In this document: positions 33,167 through 46,296 of the stretch, in pieces
Position numbering within the stretch: the stretch's first letter is position 1
Layout: each line of letters begins with the position of its first letter
Assembly: GCA_004802725.1 (NCBI GenBank)
Contig: SGPM01000024.1
Coordinates: 62,001-126,000 of the forward strand
Source: Antrodiella citrinella
Lineage: Eukaryota; Basidiomycota; Agaricomycetes; Polyporales; Steccherinaceae
Length of the DNA stretch: 64,000 bases
Direction of reading: 5' to 3'
Notes under the pieces: generated by a model
Seen by the model: only the letters and a program-made list of their open reading frames with translations
Told to the model about the DNA's origin: nothing
The model's database searches: none
Made by a program: the position numbers and the translations under genes

Positions 33167-36100
33167 ATGAACATACCGGACCTATCTTCACTTGGTCTCG
33201 ATGACCCGCCACCAGGTCAAGCACTGCAGATCGTAGCAATTCCCGAGGATATTGCGCACACGACCGACCGCTACATGTTGAAGCTTCGCGCATACGCAAA
33301 GTCTATCCCCTACTCGATTGAACCGAATGCGAAGATGCAAGAGATGTTCGAGTTCATACTCTGCCGCATTACGCAGTGTATAGAGGCAAAGGACTATGAC
33401 CCAGGTCTGATCCAGTGGGATAGCATGATATCCTAGTACGTCCCCCCAAGGGATTCGTTATGCGTCTATCTTGAAACTAATATCGCACGACTAGCTGGAT
33501 GATGCTGAAGTATCCTATTCCGAAAGAGAAGCGCATACGACTTGCGATACTTTACTATCAGATCTGTATAACTCCTGGCATGCCTGGCCATGTCATAGAA
33601 AGTTGTGCTGCAAACCTGCTGAACTTCACAAGGTCGCTGAAGAAGATCTCTATCTATGATATGAGACTTCCATGGAAGCCACTGTATGACATACTGAGCA
33701 AGGATTTATTCTTGAAGAGACGGCAATTTGAAATTAGGTACGTTAGCGCAACTTGCATACCTTCGAACGTATCAGTAATGCTCATATGTCTCGACCATCT
33801 TCAGCCTTACCTCCTGGTACATGGGCTACATTGCTGAGAACATACGGAGATTCTTCCACCCTGCTGCTATCGAGGAAATGCTATCTACATTCGTGCCCCT
33901 CATGAACGGCACCAGTCTGAGCGTAAGTCCCCATATACCTCTGGAGTTTCCCCTTTTGGCTCACAGAGGTCCTGTAACAGAGCATGCTCGCCTCGCAATA
34001 CTACATGTTGTCATTCCTACCCGCGTCCCACCCACAGTCGTATCTTCCGATGCTGTTCCGGGTTTGGGAGTCTATGAACTCGTACATGTACGATGAGCGC
34101 ATGATTCAGTTCCTAGCGCGTCTTGCAGAGATGCATGTAGATCCCACGATCAGCGACCCGGCTCTCGTTAGCAGTATACCTGACGATGCTCGCTCGGAGG
34201 ACGAAGGCAGACCTGCTTGGGTCAAGGAAACGCCTCAGACCAAGTGGAGATGGTCCGGTATCTCGCAAGACGTTGGCATCTTCTCTGAACGAGAGTGGGA
34301 TTTCATCATGTGCAAGTGTCTGGCCTCCATGGGTGTGTTCTCTCCGGTCTACAGTTCTGAGACCATAAATTCATATTTACTCCTCCAGAAATACCTTTGG
34401 CAGATGCCGGATCGCTGGGCACAGGTTCTAGTGCAGATAATCAAGCTACTTTCGAACTGAGCAGGCTGCCCAAGCCAGAGTGGCGCATTCGTAAGTGATA
34501 TCCATTTTTGTGACAGAATAGCGTGGTTCACGGCATCACGATCAAGCTGCGCTTGCCCGTTTGATTGTCTACTCAATGGCACCGGATGGCTTGCCAACCC
34601 CCGGATCGAACGTGTCGACACCGTTCTTCACGCCTTTAGCATCCGGTGCAAGCACGCCACTTCCTCGAACGAGTAGCCATTCGAACGGCCACGGAGGTCT
34701 CGCAGACTACCTATCTTCGCCACTCGGCAAAGGCGGACATCTGAAAGCGAAGACATACCTCGCTGGCTGCAAAGCCCTTGACTCTCTTGCGAAGTTTATT
34801 GCATCTTTGGAGGGATTTTTCCATCCCACGAACTCTGGGAGCTGGACGAACGATGTTGGTACACCGCAAATTCTGAATAGTATAGTATTCCTGATTCGTT
34901 TCCATTGCAGCTAAGTGCTTTCATCAAGTTCGTTGTGTATGAGTTCAACAAGCGTAGGGATATTCGTTGATTTGCGTCTTATACGAGCTCAGTGTTATTA
35001 TCACAGGTTGGCACGAGGAAGAGCGCGCAGATTGCAAGACCCCAACGGTATGTTGAGATGGTCGCATTGTGTTGCAGTCTGACTGGACATCTGGTTTGCA
35101 GCATCGCCGTCTGAACGCAACAATGAGACGCGAACTCGTCAAGAGTCTGAGAACGGTAGCACTCCTGGCCATGTTCTCTCAAGATAATACCACAGTCAGC
35201 AATATTCAAAGCTGTCTGAAGTCCATGAGCGTCATGGAGCCGGATCTTATCCTTCACCCCATCCTGGAACGAGCTGCACCAGCGTTAGAAGCTCTCGTCG
35301 AGGTATGCGATCCGGACTTCTGCGCAGAAGGACATGAAGACTAATCAAATGATGCAGACCCAGCGCACGACTGCTGTTATCAAGGCTCTCGGTGCCGTGG
35401 CACCTGCATTGGTATGTCGGGACGTCTACTACGCTGGAGCCAAGCATCTTCTGCCAGTCTTGGAACTCTTGCTTCCGGGTATCGATCTTGTGAGTTTTCT
35501 GATTCGCTCTGTACGGATAGTAAACTAATACGACTCAAGAACGATCCTTACAAGACGGTAAGTTCGAATGAATTGTCCAGTTGCACACTCACATTGAAAC
35601 ATGAAACAGTTCTGCACGACTTCGTTCCTAGTGGAAGTCTCCCAGTACATCAAGTTCGGCGAGCTCACTGAAGCAGAAGCCTCTGTGGCGTCAGACCTTC
35701 CACAAGGCATGACCTTGCACAATATGCCCAAGTTGGATATCACGCCGTTACCGGATGGCGTCGACTTTAGCACGGATGTGCAATTATCTCGGGAAGAGGA
35801 GGATGCTATTCTAAAGAATACGCTTGGCAACTATGCGGATTGGATCGCTGCTTTCTTACGCAGGGTCATCGTATTATTTGAGAACTTGCCAGAAGAGGCT
35901 ACTGGTACTGCAGGAGGTCAAACAGAAGGTATTTACTCGAATTGAGATTCATCAGCTTAATGCTAATCATGCCGGGCTGTTAGTGCAACTCGTTGACTCA
36001 GTCTCTGGTGCTTTTAGTCAGATCTGTGTTCACCTTTCGGAGCCATTGTACGACATGGTCCTCAACATGGTCTTCGACTACGCCAGTGGCAATGTCCGGT

Positions 36101-39100
36101 CGAATGCCGTCCGCGCCATCCATCAGCTTGTCGAGTGCGTCGCCAATGTCAGCCCCGCCAAAACGCTGGCGAAGTTCCTGGGCTTCTGTTCGAGAAATAT
36201 TTGTGCAGAGTTGGAGCACGGTGCTAGTTCGTTGAGGTCTACGTCGCCGTTTTCCACGCCTCTGCCCTCGGATGCCACCCTGCATTGGAGTAAGTTTTCC
36301 TGTGCCTGAATCGTCGATATTCTGACCTCAGATGTGTGGTAGATCTGGCCATTCTTCGTGGTGCCATGTACAAGTGAGTATGCCTACTATCTCTCCCTGG
36401 TTTCATTGCTAATTAGGATCCATAAGTGACGGCCGTGCGGTGAGTGAAAAATTTGCTTTGTCACCTTGTACAATGTGGTCTCAATGGACGAGTAGACCCT
36501 GAAGTATAAGAACGAGTTACTCTCCCTCTTCAAGCTTCTACACAAGAAGACTTTCTCTAAGCGAGGATATTCTTCCAGCGGGAAATTGGTGTCTAGCACG
36601 CTGCTTACACTGACGCATACCTACCCTCTGGAGAACAAGTTCGTCAATCCGGACGAATGGGATAGTGAGGGTCAGTTCCTTTTTGCGGTCATTCGCTATT
36701 GAATTCAGACCAACGAATTCGTGTCAGAGTTCCGCAACAACCATCACCGTTATTGGGGTCGTCTCTACAAGCCAGAGGATGTCAAGGTATGTCTAAAATA
36801 TGGAAGACCTTGTCCTCAATTTTCACTCGTGCTATCCCTGTAGCTTTCGTGGCATGTACCAACGAGTGAGGAGATCGACTTTACGTTGCGGATCTTCAAA
36901 GAGATAATAGAGCCGGCACTTGACCTGCTCTATGGGCTGTTGGAGCCTGGTAAGCAGTTTGTTCTCATAGGTGTTTGCTTTCTGTTTGACAAAAATGCAC
37001 CAGGTGTGATACATGATGCCGTGTGGCGAAACGATTTCTGCAGGTACGTTCAACTATTGATCACACTTATAACTGAATGCCGGGAGCTGAAATTCGGTGA
37101 AGGCATCTATCGCTTGTCCGAAACGCATTTGCTGGCATCCCGACATTCGTGAAGGAGGTCATCTCACCAGAGGAACTTCGCCAAGCTAATGAGACGTCTG
37201 ATGTCTTGTGCGTATTCAGTTTACTTTGACGTTTGCTGAACTCCAACGACCGTTGTAGACATGAAATCTCTGAAATGATTGCAAACATTGAACCCCTGAA
37301 CTCGGGTTTCGCTCTCGACGACCCTTCAGATCCGCGTCACCAGTATATCACTGCTCTCAAGACCAGGTTCGGTCAATTCTTGCACAAAGCTTCGGTCTCG
37401 TTGCGGGACCAAGGGGAAGAGAATACTGTGGATGCAGTACACATGCTGGTGCGCACAGTCGCTTCATCGTCCTCTGGCTGTGGTGATTGATATAACTTGC
37501 AGATCCGTTCTATCCGAACCTACATGATGGAATACGGAGACAGCAGAGACAGGTATGTGGGGACGGTCATGATCCCGAACGATGTTCTCATCTTGTGTCA
37601 CAGTTACTACGTCCAGGTCGATAGGTACAATAGCGAGTTGAACATAACTCGCCAATACGCTGGCCAGAAAGTGTGGCCAAGGGCGATCTACATACGACGA
37701 GCACGGTACGAATCACCGCATTAGAGTCGAATGCAGCGAGGAGGCTCACAAACATGCCTCGTAGGTTGTATCATGCAGCTAGATTGCATTGGAACTCCGT
37801 CGAACGCCTGCGTGGTCTTTTGCAGGATGCACTCATTGATGATGTCACCGAATGGTGTTTGTGGAATTACGCGACGAGTAAGCTATGCCTTCGCTACGGT
37901 ATATCCTATGTATTCTGACCTTTTATAGTTAGGGAGTGCGTATTTACATATTGGAGGTATCTCAAAGTACTGACCGAACTCTTATAGGTCGAGTCAAACT
38001 TTGTTGCAGGCGTTGTGCGGTGTGAGTACTTTGTAAAATATTATATCTCCCTTGCTTACAGACCGCGTTACAGAGCTTCGATGGATTACGACGACGTAGT
38101 CTCCCCGTCCTGTACAAAGCATTGGCCCCTGGTACTGAGGATGATCGCATGAAAGGAGCATTGTGGACGTTGAACGCAACTGTGTTTGGTATGCCTTTCA
38201 TCCATAATTCCTGATTTCGAAGTTCTAATGATGTGCCCACAGCCAAATATGCCGCAGGGGATCCGATCTTAGCTACTGAGCTTATCGAGAAACTCTTTGC
38301 CTCTCAACATAACGAGAAGGTATTGCTACATTCTGATGTCTCAGGCCGTGTTACTGATGAAGATATTCGTGCAGCCCTCGATTCAGGAATGTGTTTCGAA
38401 CGTCGCTGACACAGGTTCGTCTGGTAATATGTGATGCTCATCGTGTACTAATGCCTTTTTATAGCTATGGGAGCATTTGTGGAACCATGTTTTGTGGTGT
38501 ACGACGTTGAGAATCCAGCGCTGACCCTGGCATGCGAAGGATTGAAGAACTGTCTCCAGATACGTCCTGACGAGTCAATTGTCGAGCGTGTGCGCGCTCA
38601 ACGGATCGCGCGAGTGAAGCTGTGGAACGACGCTTCCGCTAAGACAGTACGTAGCGTACCAATTGTTCACATCTCTTACATATACTCACCTTTACGCAGA
38701 CACAAAGTATCGTGCGTATCGCCAAGTCACCCGACACGCATTGGAAGTATTCCATTATTGCAGTAAGGTGTTTGCGAACCCTGATTCGACGAGATGTGCC
38801 TATGCAGCGCGAGCATGTCCAGTATCTCCTGGAATGTACTCATGATTCTAATTTCACCGTTGTAAGTTCTTTCGTGAATTAGATTCAGTTCTAACTGCTG
38901 ACTGCATGACCTCCTGCATTCGTAGCGATACGTGAGTACGATATTGATGCTACAGTCTTATTTAGCTCACATTTCTCGCCTATTAGTATGCCCAGCGAGC
39001 AATACTGAAGATTTCGCGATTCATCAAGCTCAGAACTCTCAGTCATGGTTCGGTAGAGCTCGCGCTTGAACGCAATAGCAACCCGCTGAAGCGCGAAATT

Positions 39101-41758
39101 CACGTCGACAACCCCTCTCATGAGTTTACCGATACATTCCTGGCGCAATTCAGGGCCCCGTTGGACTTACAGAAAGCTCGTAAAGTGCCGTAAGGACACA
39201 TTTGTGCTTGTTGGCTTTCTGCGCAACTAAATGATTTTACCTCATAGCATGTTACAAAACCAGATCAGCATGGCTACTGGATGGCTAGCTTGGCCGGAAA
39301 CATTCTCAGCATTTCTGGCCCCCGATGCTACTACGTTCTCTTTCCTTCCTTGGGAGGAGAACTGTACAGATGCCGTTGATGCCTTACGAGAGGTTGCCTT
39401 GAAGCCAGAATTTTGGAAGAGCTTGTCAATACATTACTCATCCGAGAACCATTCCGACGTATGCCTACAAGACAATATCTCATGCGTCAAATCCATATGT
39501 AAGTTTCACTCTCTTGCCTTGCAATAGCGGCTCCTGATCGTTCTTCTCAGTTCAAATACTTTTGGATGAACCGTTCGAGGTCTTGCGTCCGATCGTCGAG
39601 AAGTTATTGGAGGAGCAGGAGAAGAACAAGCAACGTGGTGCAGCCGAATTCGTCGCCGGTTTGATTGCTGGTATGTAATCACCTTGAGTACATCCGTCTT
39701 GTTTTTCCGACTCATCGAATCCAGGTTCAAAGCATTGGCCGACTGACAAGCAACTGAACTTATGGGAATGGTTCTCACCCTATATCCCCAAGATACTGAG
39801 CCAGCGAAACAATGACATTGTTCCCATATGGACATCGTTCCTCGAAGTAAGTATCACGAGAAGTTGTCGGTGTAGCAATTTTAACGTATGACTTCACAGT
39901 ACGTGTTCACCAACCGGGATCCCCGCCGAGTACAGCCTCTGGTTGACCACATTATGCACGATTTCAACACGGCCGATTTCAATAGCGAATCGACGTCTGA
40001 CACCGTCAAGAGCTTGTCTTATTTCAGAGCATTTTATGAGCAACTCGGTTGGAAATTCACTCCATGGGTGGAAGACTCTTTGCGTAGGTACTGGCGTGAC
40101 CTAACTTGCGAACACGACGATGTGAGCTACAATTTCTTCTCTGAGTGACAGGATCTGATGCTGGTACAGGTACTGGCGTACATCAGCGAGTTCATGACGA
40201 CATCAAACAAGATGATGGTAGGCTTTCAAAACCTTTTGTCGGAACCTTTTGCCATGCTGAACATACTCACTAGTGGCGACCCAATCCGTCGATATGCAGA
40301 GCGGAAGTCTTCGTTAGAGAATGCAAGTTCTCGACGATAGACGAAGATGTCATGGGCATCCGCGGCCTTTTCCATGAAGGACGAACGTTGGAGCTCGCGA
40401 AGAAGTTCAAGACCTGGCGAAATGAACGTCTTCCTGGTGTTCGTGCCTTCCAGTCAACCTATGATCGGTCAGTCTTGTCTTCACCCTCCATGCAATCTTA
40501 GTTTCTGATACCTCAATCAGAGTGGGGGTCCTTGTGTGTAGATGGCTATTCCAAAGTATTCATGATACCAGTGCCATATCTACTTTTGATTATATCCTTC
40601 CTCTAATGGTGAGTCGATTCCACCGCGGAGGTCATTCCTACTCATGTTCTTTCACTCGTAGCCCGAGCTATTCCGATTCACCGAAAGTAAGCATTCGAGG
40701 AACCATCGTCCAGATACTTTCACTCACGTACTTCGCAGTCAACGATAATGATGACCTTGCTCACCGTGCTAAAGTACTGTTGAATCGCATGTGTGGTGTC
40801 GTACACCCTCGACCTCTAATCAACCCTATACTCGATGCTATGTTCTCTGCAATTCAAACGTCTCCGGTAAGCACCTTTCGAGTCGTCGTCTGCTACACAG
40901 CTTGCTGATTTTACCTTGTTAGTCATGGCGAGTCCGTCTCAAGATTCTACCTCTAGTTCAAGGTGAGTTTGAGCCCGCTGATGAACGGAGAGGTCAAAGC
41001 TTACGAATACATGTCCAGTGTACTACTTCCGACAAGGCCCTATCATCAGCGACATCAAGGTTGTAGAGATGCTGGAAGTGATTTGTCGGTGTCTGGATGA
41101 CGAGATCGTCGAAGTCAGAGAGATGGCAGCCACGTATGATCTTGTTCACTCATCACTGTCGTGGCGAGAAGCTGATAACATATGTTGCAGGACATTGTCT
41201 GGTATCTTACGCGTCTCGCCTCGTCGGAGTGTTCTCGCTTTGAAGGTTTGGGTCCGCTTGCTTCACCCATTTGTACACGACCCTCACCTTTCCGTGATGT
41301 AGGAGCGCTTTGTCCGTCTTTTGAAGAACAGTTCTCTTCCAGACCGGAAGTCACCGGTGTACAACAATGCTTTGCGGCAACGACACGCCGGAATCCTTGG
41401 CATATGTGCCTTGGTCGACAGTTACCCTTACACGGTAGAGAAGTGGATGCCTGACTTACTCACCACCGTTCTCGCGGAGCACACCTATGACCCGGTGAGT
41501 AATTGCTCTACACAAGACATCAGAAAGCATTTTGCTTATCCTACGGTTGGGAAGATACCGATTTCCACGACTGTACGGAAATGCGCGAGGACGTTCCGTA
41601 AGACGCACCAAGACACCTGGCACGAAGACTCGAAGCGCTTCACTGAAGATCAGCTGGTTGCTCTATCGACGCTGTTCACAGGATCCTCGTATTGTACTGC
41701 GCTTTTTTGGCTGCTGTTCTAAATAAATCCGCTCACCGCTTCTCTCGCAGATGCCTGA
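33167..41758 (+). CDS. BLM10: Proteasome activator BLM10/PA200, copy 1 (complete)
   Basis: HEAT-repeat solenoid that caps the 20S proteasome in the nucleus and cytosol. The start at 33167 gives MNIPDLSSLGLDDPPPGQAL. The N-terminal region has YAKSIPYSIEPNAKMQEMFE, YWMMLKYPIPKEKRIRLAIL and DMRLPWKPLYDILSKDLFLK, all typical of BLM10. More than 25 short introns interrupt it, and the frame stays open through the middle (ALDSLAKFIASLEGFFHPTN, NGPKT-type segments, LADEWDxx-like ends). The C-terminal exon has TVRKCARTFRKTHQDTWHED and KRFTEDQLVALSTLFTGSSY. The last intron (41687-41750) splits a Tyr codon; joining gives YYA and the stop at 41758, the HbYX-type C-terminus that docks into the proteasome alpha ring. 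So copy 1 looks functional. The gene is about 8.6 kb, one of the two largest here. One intron near 34.5 kb appears to use an AAG acceptor. Confidence 0.9.
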
Positions 41759-42919
41759 AATATCTGCTCAGTTCAATCTATGCCGCGCTGCGGGACCGAA
41801 GACCTTGAGGCCCACGTCCATCTTACGCCCACACAACCCATTTACGGACCGGACCCGCCGGGTGTTGTTGCTCATCTCACCGCTCTCTTCTCTGCATTGT
41901 GTCTCCCAGCTCCACGATCTCACTCAGTGTTTCTTGATGAATGCTCTCTGCTCGTCTGCTCGTATCGATCTATGCCCTGTATATAGGATCTTGTATAATC
42001 TGTCTTGTGCTCTGTACTGTAAGTATTTGTCATCCGTTTCAACCGCTCCTGGCAGGATAACGCGACTCGGACTTCACGCGTACATAGGATGCTCGCATCT
42101 CACTAGTCACTGCGGAATAAACGCCACGTTCACTGCCAGTGAGCTGTTCTGCGTGATACCGTAGGATACCGTCCAACCCGGCGAGAACGCCGGATCCGCC
42201 GACTTGACGACGACCATCTTCCATCGCAGCAAGTACAGTATCAGCAAGGGCCGCAGTTTGGCCGCAGTAGTGTTGCATATGTACGTGTGTTCACGTTCGT
42301 ACGCGTGTTGTACGCACTCACGCAGGGATAAGTGCTTCTAAAGATAACGCTCATCCCAGGATGGATCCAAGAATATCTTGCGCAGCAAACTCGTCAGGCT
42401 TTCAGTAGATGTTGTTATGATGCTCCAAAGAAAATGCATGCATGACATGTTAAGTACAGTGATACATCACACCGAGTGGACATCGACGAAAAAGGAGTGA
42501 GACTCAGTGAGTAGCAGCAAGTCATCGTCGACGAGAAATTGTGCATATGCATGACAGAGTTCAAACTTCAAAGCGACATGCAACATGCAATGGAAACACC
42601 CACTATATACAGTGTTGTTGGTGAGAAGAAGAGAAGAGAAAATCTGCACGCGCTGTGCGAATTCCGAGGGGATCCCAAGAGGCACACAAAACTGGGAGTA
42701 GAATCTGGAGAGCGAGAGAGAAGGAAATGTCATCAAAGGGCAAACAGACAGAGAAGACATGAGAAAAAACGAATAAATACAAACAACCCCCGACCTCAAA
42801 GCTGGATCTGGTATCGTAAATAATCCAATACGAGGGCCACCACGAAGGAACAGAGAAAGTGTCGTGTGGTGCCAGAGAAAGATTGCTCCTCTTCAATCGT
42901 CTGCACGCGAAACCTGTAG
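41759..42919. other. Convergent region between BLM10 copy 1 and the HIT protein
   Basis: About 1.2 kb between convergent 3' ends. A minus-strand frame at about 42,040-42,280 reads QVGGSGVLAGLDGILRYHAE but has no recognisable family, no splice continuation and no neighbour that needs it. The stretch at about 42,600-42,900 is purine-rich on the plus strand (AGAAGAGAAGAG), as in a 3' UTR or spacer. No gene is supported. Confidence 0.35.
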
Positions 42920-44215
42920 TTATGGCATAGGTAAACCCGGCGACAGTAGGTTCTGCTGAGGTGCATTGCCCGTGGGTGCCCTCAACCCATCCCCGGATAC
43001 AGTTCTCGGGCTCATGACCAGTGCCCCTCCCCCAGCCACGTACGGCGCACTCGTCCGGCCTACATCCAAAGTCAAATTCGTCGTGGAGCCTCGTCTGAGG
43101 GGTTGTGATGGCGAAGAACTCCGGGATGGGACGTTGACTGATAGATGCGAAGATGCGGTAGATTGCCGTGAGCGTCGACGAGGGTCTCCGTCCTCCACAT
43201 CTTCAGCTGCGAGACCTATGCCAGTTGTCTCGACACCATTTGCAGTACCCGACCGTGCGCCGGCAGTGGGCATGGTGTCTATCGGTCGAGGTCGTCTCTG
43301 ATCAGCATTGCCTGAACGAATACGGTTGTTCGTGGATTCTTCGCTGCAAGAGGAATGGAGCGACGTGAGTACAGAATTCGGTCGTACGACAAGCCAAGCA
43401 ACAAATAGCAACATGAATCACGCCACAATGTCAGCGCATTGCCTCAAATCTCAGCATTGCCGCCAAGATAGACGTAGGCCGAGGGGGAGCAGAGAAGACG
43501 TACCGAATCTCAGCAATCAAGTCATCAATGGCATACCAAGCCATAGAGCTGTAACCCACACCCCGCCACCAACCCATGAGATCCGTCGGCATGATATACG
43601 CGTGCGCGTGTAAGTGGTCGGTCACTGGTATTTTGCTGTCTTTGAAGGGAGGTGTAATGAATCCTATCCGGAACGACTCGGACTCGTTGACGGGTGCGGG
43701 ACTAGGGAAGTTGGTTGAGAGGAATTGAGAGGTAGAAGGTGTTACGCCGTCGAATGGTTCGGTGGGAGTAGTAGGTAAGGAGGCGGATGGGAGAGGGAGG
43801 AGAGCAGTGAGGAGTCGACGAGATAGGTCGCGCACTGATACGAGCAGAGGAAGATCTGAGCTCGACTGAGAGTAGCGACATCATTAGCTACGAGACAGAT
43901 TTGTGCGCAGTAAAATGGAAACGCACCAGAGTGTACAATGAGGGGACATGCAGGCTAACACACGATCGAGGTTAGAACACCGCAGGCAATCATAGCAGTG
44001 TGCAATACATACTTGAATACAACCACAACGTGCCCCTTGCTAGAGACTGGATTTGCGCGTTCGCGATATATGGTGAAATTGTCGTCTCGCCATAGAACCT
44101 CTGGTTGTTTTGAACCAGCGGGAAAGTTAGGCGTACGCGGGGAGTGTGCGGGCGCGTGGAGGGCGGTGGCGACGATGCTGCACATCGGGCACCCTGTCCT
44201 GGGAGCGAAATCCAT
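42920..44215 (-). CDS. HIT-domain (histidine triad) protein with a long C-terminal tail
   Basis: Histidine-triad nucleotide hydrolase/transferase fold. The start at 44215 gives MDFAPRTGCPMCSIVATALH, with a CxxC near the N-terminus as in Hint/aprataxin-like proteins; a longer upstream frame exists but would run towards the TRAX promoter. Then WRDDNFTIYRERANPVSSKG and HVVVVF, LHVPSLYTL and SSDLPLLVSVRDLSRRLLTA. The triad motif is HLHAHAY within KIPVTDHLHAHAYIMPTDLM, giving all three His. A Pro/Ser-rich insertion of about 40 residues lies between the helix and the GFITPPF strand. After WYAIDDLIAEIR an intron leads to a disordered tail of about 140 residues (RQSTASSHLSVNVPSRSSSP) ending GLPMP at 42920. 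Four exons. The HIT call is strong; substrate and subfamily are unknown. Confidence 0.8.
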
Positions 44216-44431
44216 TGTCGATGAGTAGAGCGTGCCCGACAATGACGGGAACGGCGAAGGAACGGCAGTGGTGGTGACGGGGAGAAGTGAGCGAGGCGAC
44301 GCATCCGGTTCCGCGCTGTCCTTTTTGGGAACTCGGCCGGTCTCGGCATCGGTCCGCAGTGGTTCGGCAAACACGGCATGGCAACCATAATCCCGGGCCA
44401 AAAACCATCTCACTCAACGCTCAACGCCATC

Positions 44432-45496
44432 ATGTCCGTCAACACCTCCAGTTCCAGGGATGCAGTTGTTGCCGTATTCGACGTGTTCAGGATTGAACTC
44501 GACGAACACAACGACAGAAGAGAGCGCCTCATCAAGGTCTGCCTGCACCACCCTTTCCCTTCGCCACACCCCCCAGACCTCTCTCCGTGGCTTTTGGCTC
44601 TTAGTCTAGCAGGGATATCACCAACCTCTCCAAGAAGGCCATCTTCCTTCTACATCGCGTCATGACAGACGATGCACACACCGATGATAAGGACGATAGC
44701 AGACGCAATGTACGCGCCGCAGCGCGAGGACGGGAGAAACTGAAAGAGATCCAAAAGCTGTTCGCCGTGGTCGGTACGGAGGTAGAAGGAGATCGTTTCT
44801 GGCGATATCAGAAGAACGTTTCTCCAGGGCTACAAGAGTACATCGAAGCTCTGAGCTTCACTCACTATCTCGAGACGGGGAAGCTGGTCTCTTATGACGA
44901 AGTTCAGCAAACCTTGTCGCACGAGTCGGGTGTACCGGTGCCCATTGTTCTTGCTGCTCCAAAGGTGGTCGAGGCTTACACGTTGTCTAGTACTTTCCTT
45001 TATCTGTAGAGGACTATTTGCTGGGTTTGTCTGACCTGACGGGAGAGTTGATGCGCTATGCAATCTCTGCTATATCTCAACAAGGTGGTCGTACCAAAGC
45101 CAACGAAGTGTGCGCCTTCGTAAGAGATTGCAAGTCCTGTAAGTGTTTGACAGCCTATATTCCATCTGTTAGTGCTCACATTCATGTTGTAGATTTCGAT
45201 GTATACACCACCCACTTCAGAGAGCTCAGGAAAAAGCAACAAGTCACGACACAGTCGCTGGAAAAAATCGAAGATGGTGTGTACCTTTCTAGAAAGCATG
45301 TGCGAATCGCTGGTGCTGACGGATGCTGTCAGCTGCGTATGCCATTGCAGTCCGAACCTCGGAGTATGACATTCCTCCCGAACTATTGGACGACATTGTT
45401 GCGCGAAGTGTGGTATCCGAAGGCGGGGGAAACAGTGGCAGAAAACGTACAAGAGAAGGCGAATTCGACGAAGGCGACTTGGACCGCGATCAATGA
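44432..45496 (+). CDS. TSNAX: Translin-associated factor X (TRAX)
   Basis: Catalytic subunit of the translin-TRAX (C3PO) RNase, which degrades RNA fragments. The start at 44432 gives MSVNTSSSRDAVVAVFDVFR, then IELDEHNDRRERLIK. After the first intron comes DITNLSKKAIFLLHRVMTDD, then REKLKEIQKLFAVVGTEVEG and DRFWRYQKNVSPGLQEYIEA. The conserved core PLSVEDYLLGLSDLTGELMR holds the acidic residues of the active site. The second acidic pair is expected in KIEDAAYAIAVRTSEYDIPP, which is intact after splicing. It ends KRTREGEFDEGDLDRDQ at 45496, with a nuclear-localisation-like KRTR. Six exons of typical size, about 265 residues. The translin partner is not in the window. Identity is secure. Confidence 0.9.
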
Positions 45497-46296
45497 GCTT
45501 ACAGCGTGTCGTGATAGGGGACCGCATTGTTCTGCACATCAGCATAGACGAAGAAGAATTTTGTGAAAGGACGTGTAAGATGTATGATTGTTTGAATGCG
45601 CTCCCTGTGATTTTGTATGATAGTGCATCGTGTTGTGAGCGTCTGGTGGGTGAAGACTAGAGTTTGTGGCCCTCTTCCTCATTGCCTCGTTATGGCCGAC
45701 GCTCTCTATTCAGATAGTAAACCCGCCTTGTACCCTTGTACGCTATTCTGACTTTAGACGATGTCCGACTGTCCCTTCGAGATGCGTTTCGCATCTGATT
45801 GATTTCAGACCCTGGGATGCGCCCGTCCGAGTGTTCTCCTCCCCACTCAACTTGATCCTGGACGTCGTCTCCCCAACTCGTCGCACTCTTTGCGCTCCCA
45901 GACAACTTCACTGGTGTTCTCGGGCGGGTTCTCCATCCGTACGGCGCTGAGGTTGACGTCTGCTGACGTTGGAATGTACATAAGCTGCTAACTATCTTTG
46001 ACACCCTCACAGTGTCCCGACCATCCGAGCGAGCACCACGCCTCGAGGTTGCCTCCTGTCTTGTTCCTCGCAATCTAGACACTAGGACGTTCCTTCTTCT
46101 TCGGATTTTCATATTCAGACTCGAGATCTTTCTCATCACCCAACACTCGCCTGGACTATATAGAGGGCTTCAGACCCACCGGGTGTCTCAGGTTTCGTGC
46201 CTCAGGACTCAGGCAGTCCCCCTTCCATCTTCCTAGTCATCCCCGTTTTCTTCTCTTCGACATTCAATTCCAGATCCTCCGAGTCCAGCGTCCATC
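45497..46296. other. Intergenic region before the 46.3 kb gene
   Basis: About 800 bases on the plus strand between TRAX and the next gene. The last 300 bases before 46297 are pyrimidine-rich (CTTCTTCGGA, TCTTCTCTTCG), consistent with a promoter or a long 5' UTR. Only short overlapping frames were seen. Confidence 0.4.

Noticed and set aside
42039..42278. Minus-strand frame with QVGGSGVLAGLDGILRYHAE
   Set aside because: Short, no splice continuation, no family, and lying between two convergent 3' ends.
44216..44413. Upstream extension of the HIT protein (a further 60-odd residues)
   Set aside because: Low-complexity, and it would run nearly to the divergent TRAX start. The ATG at 44215 gives the CxxC-containing N-terminus expected for the family.
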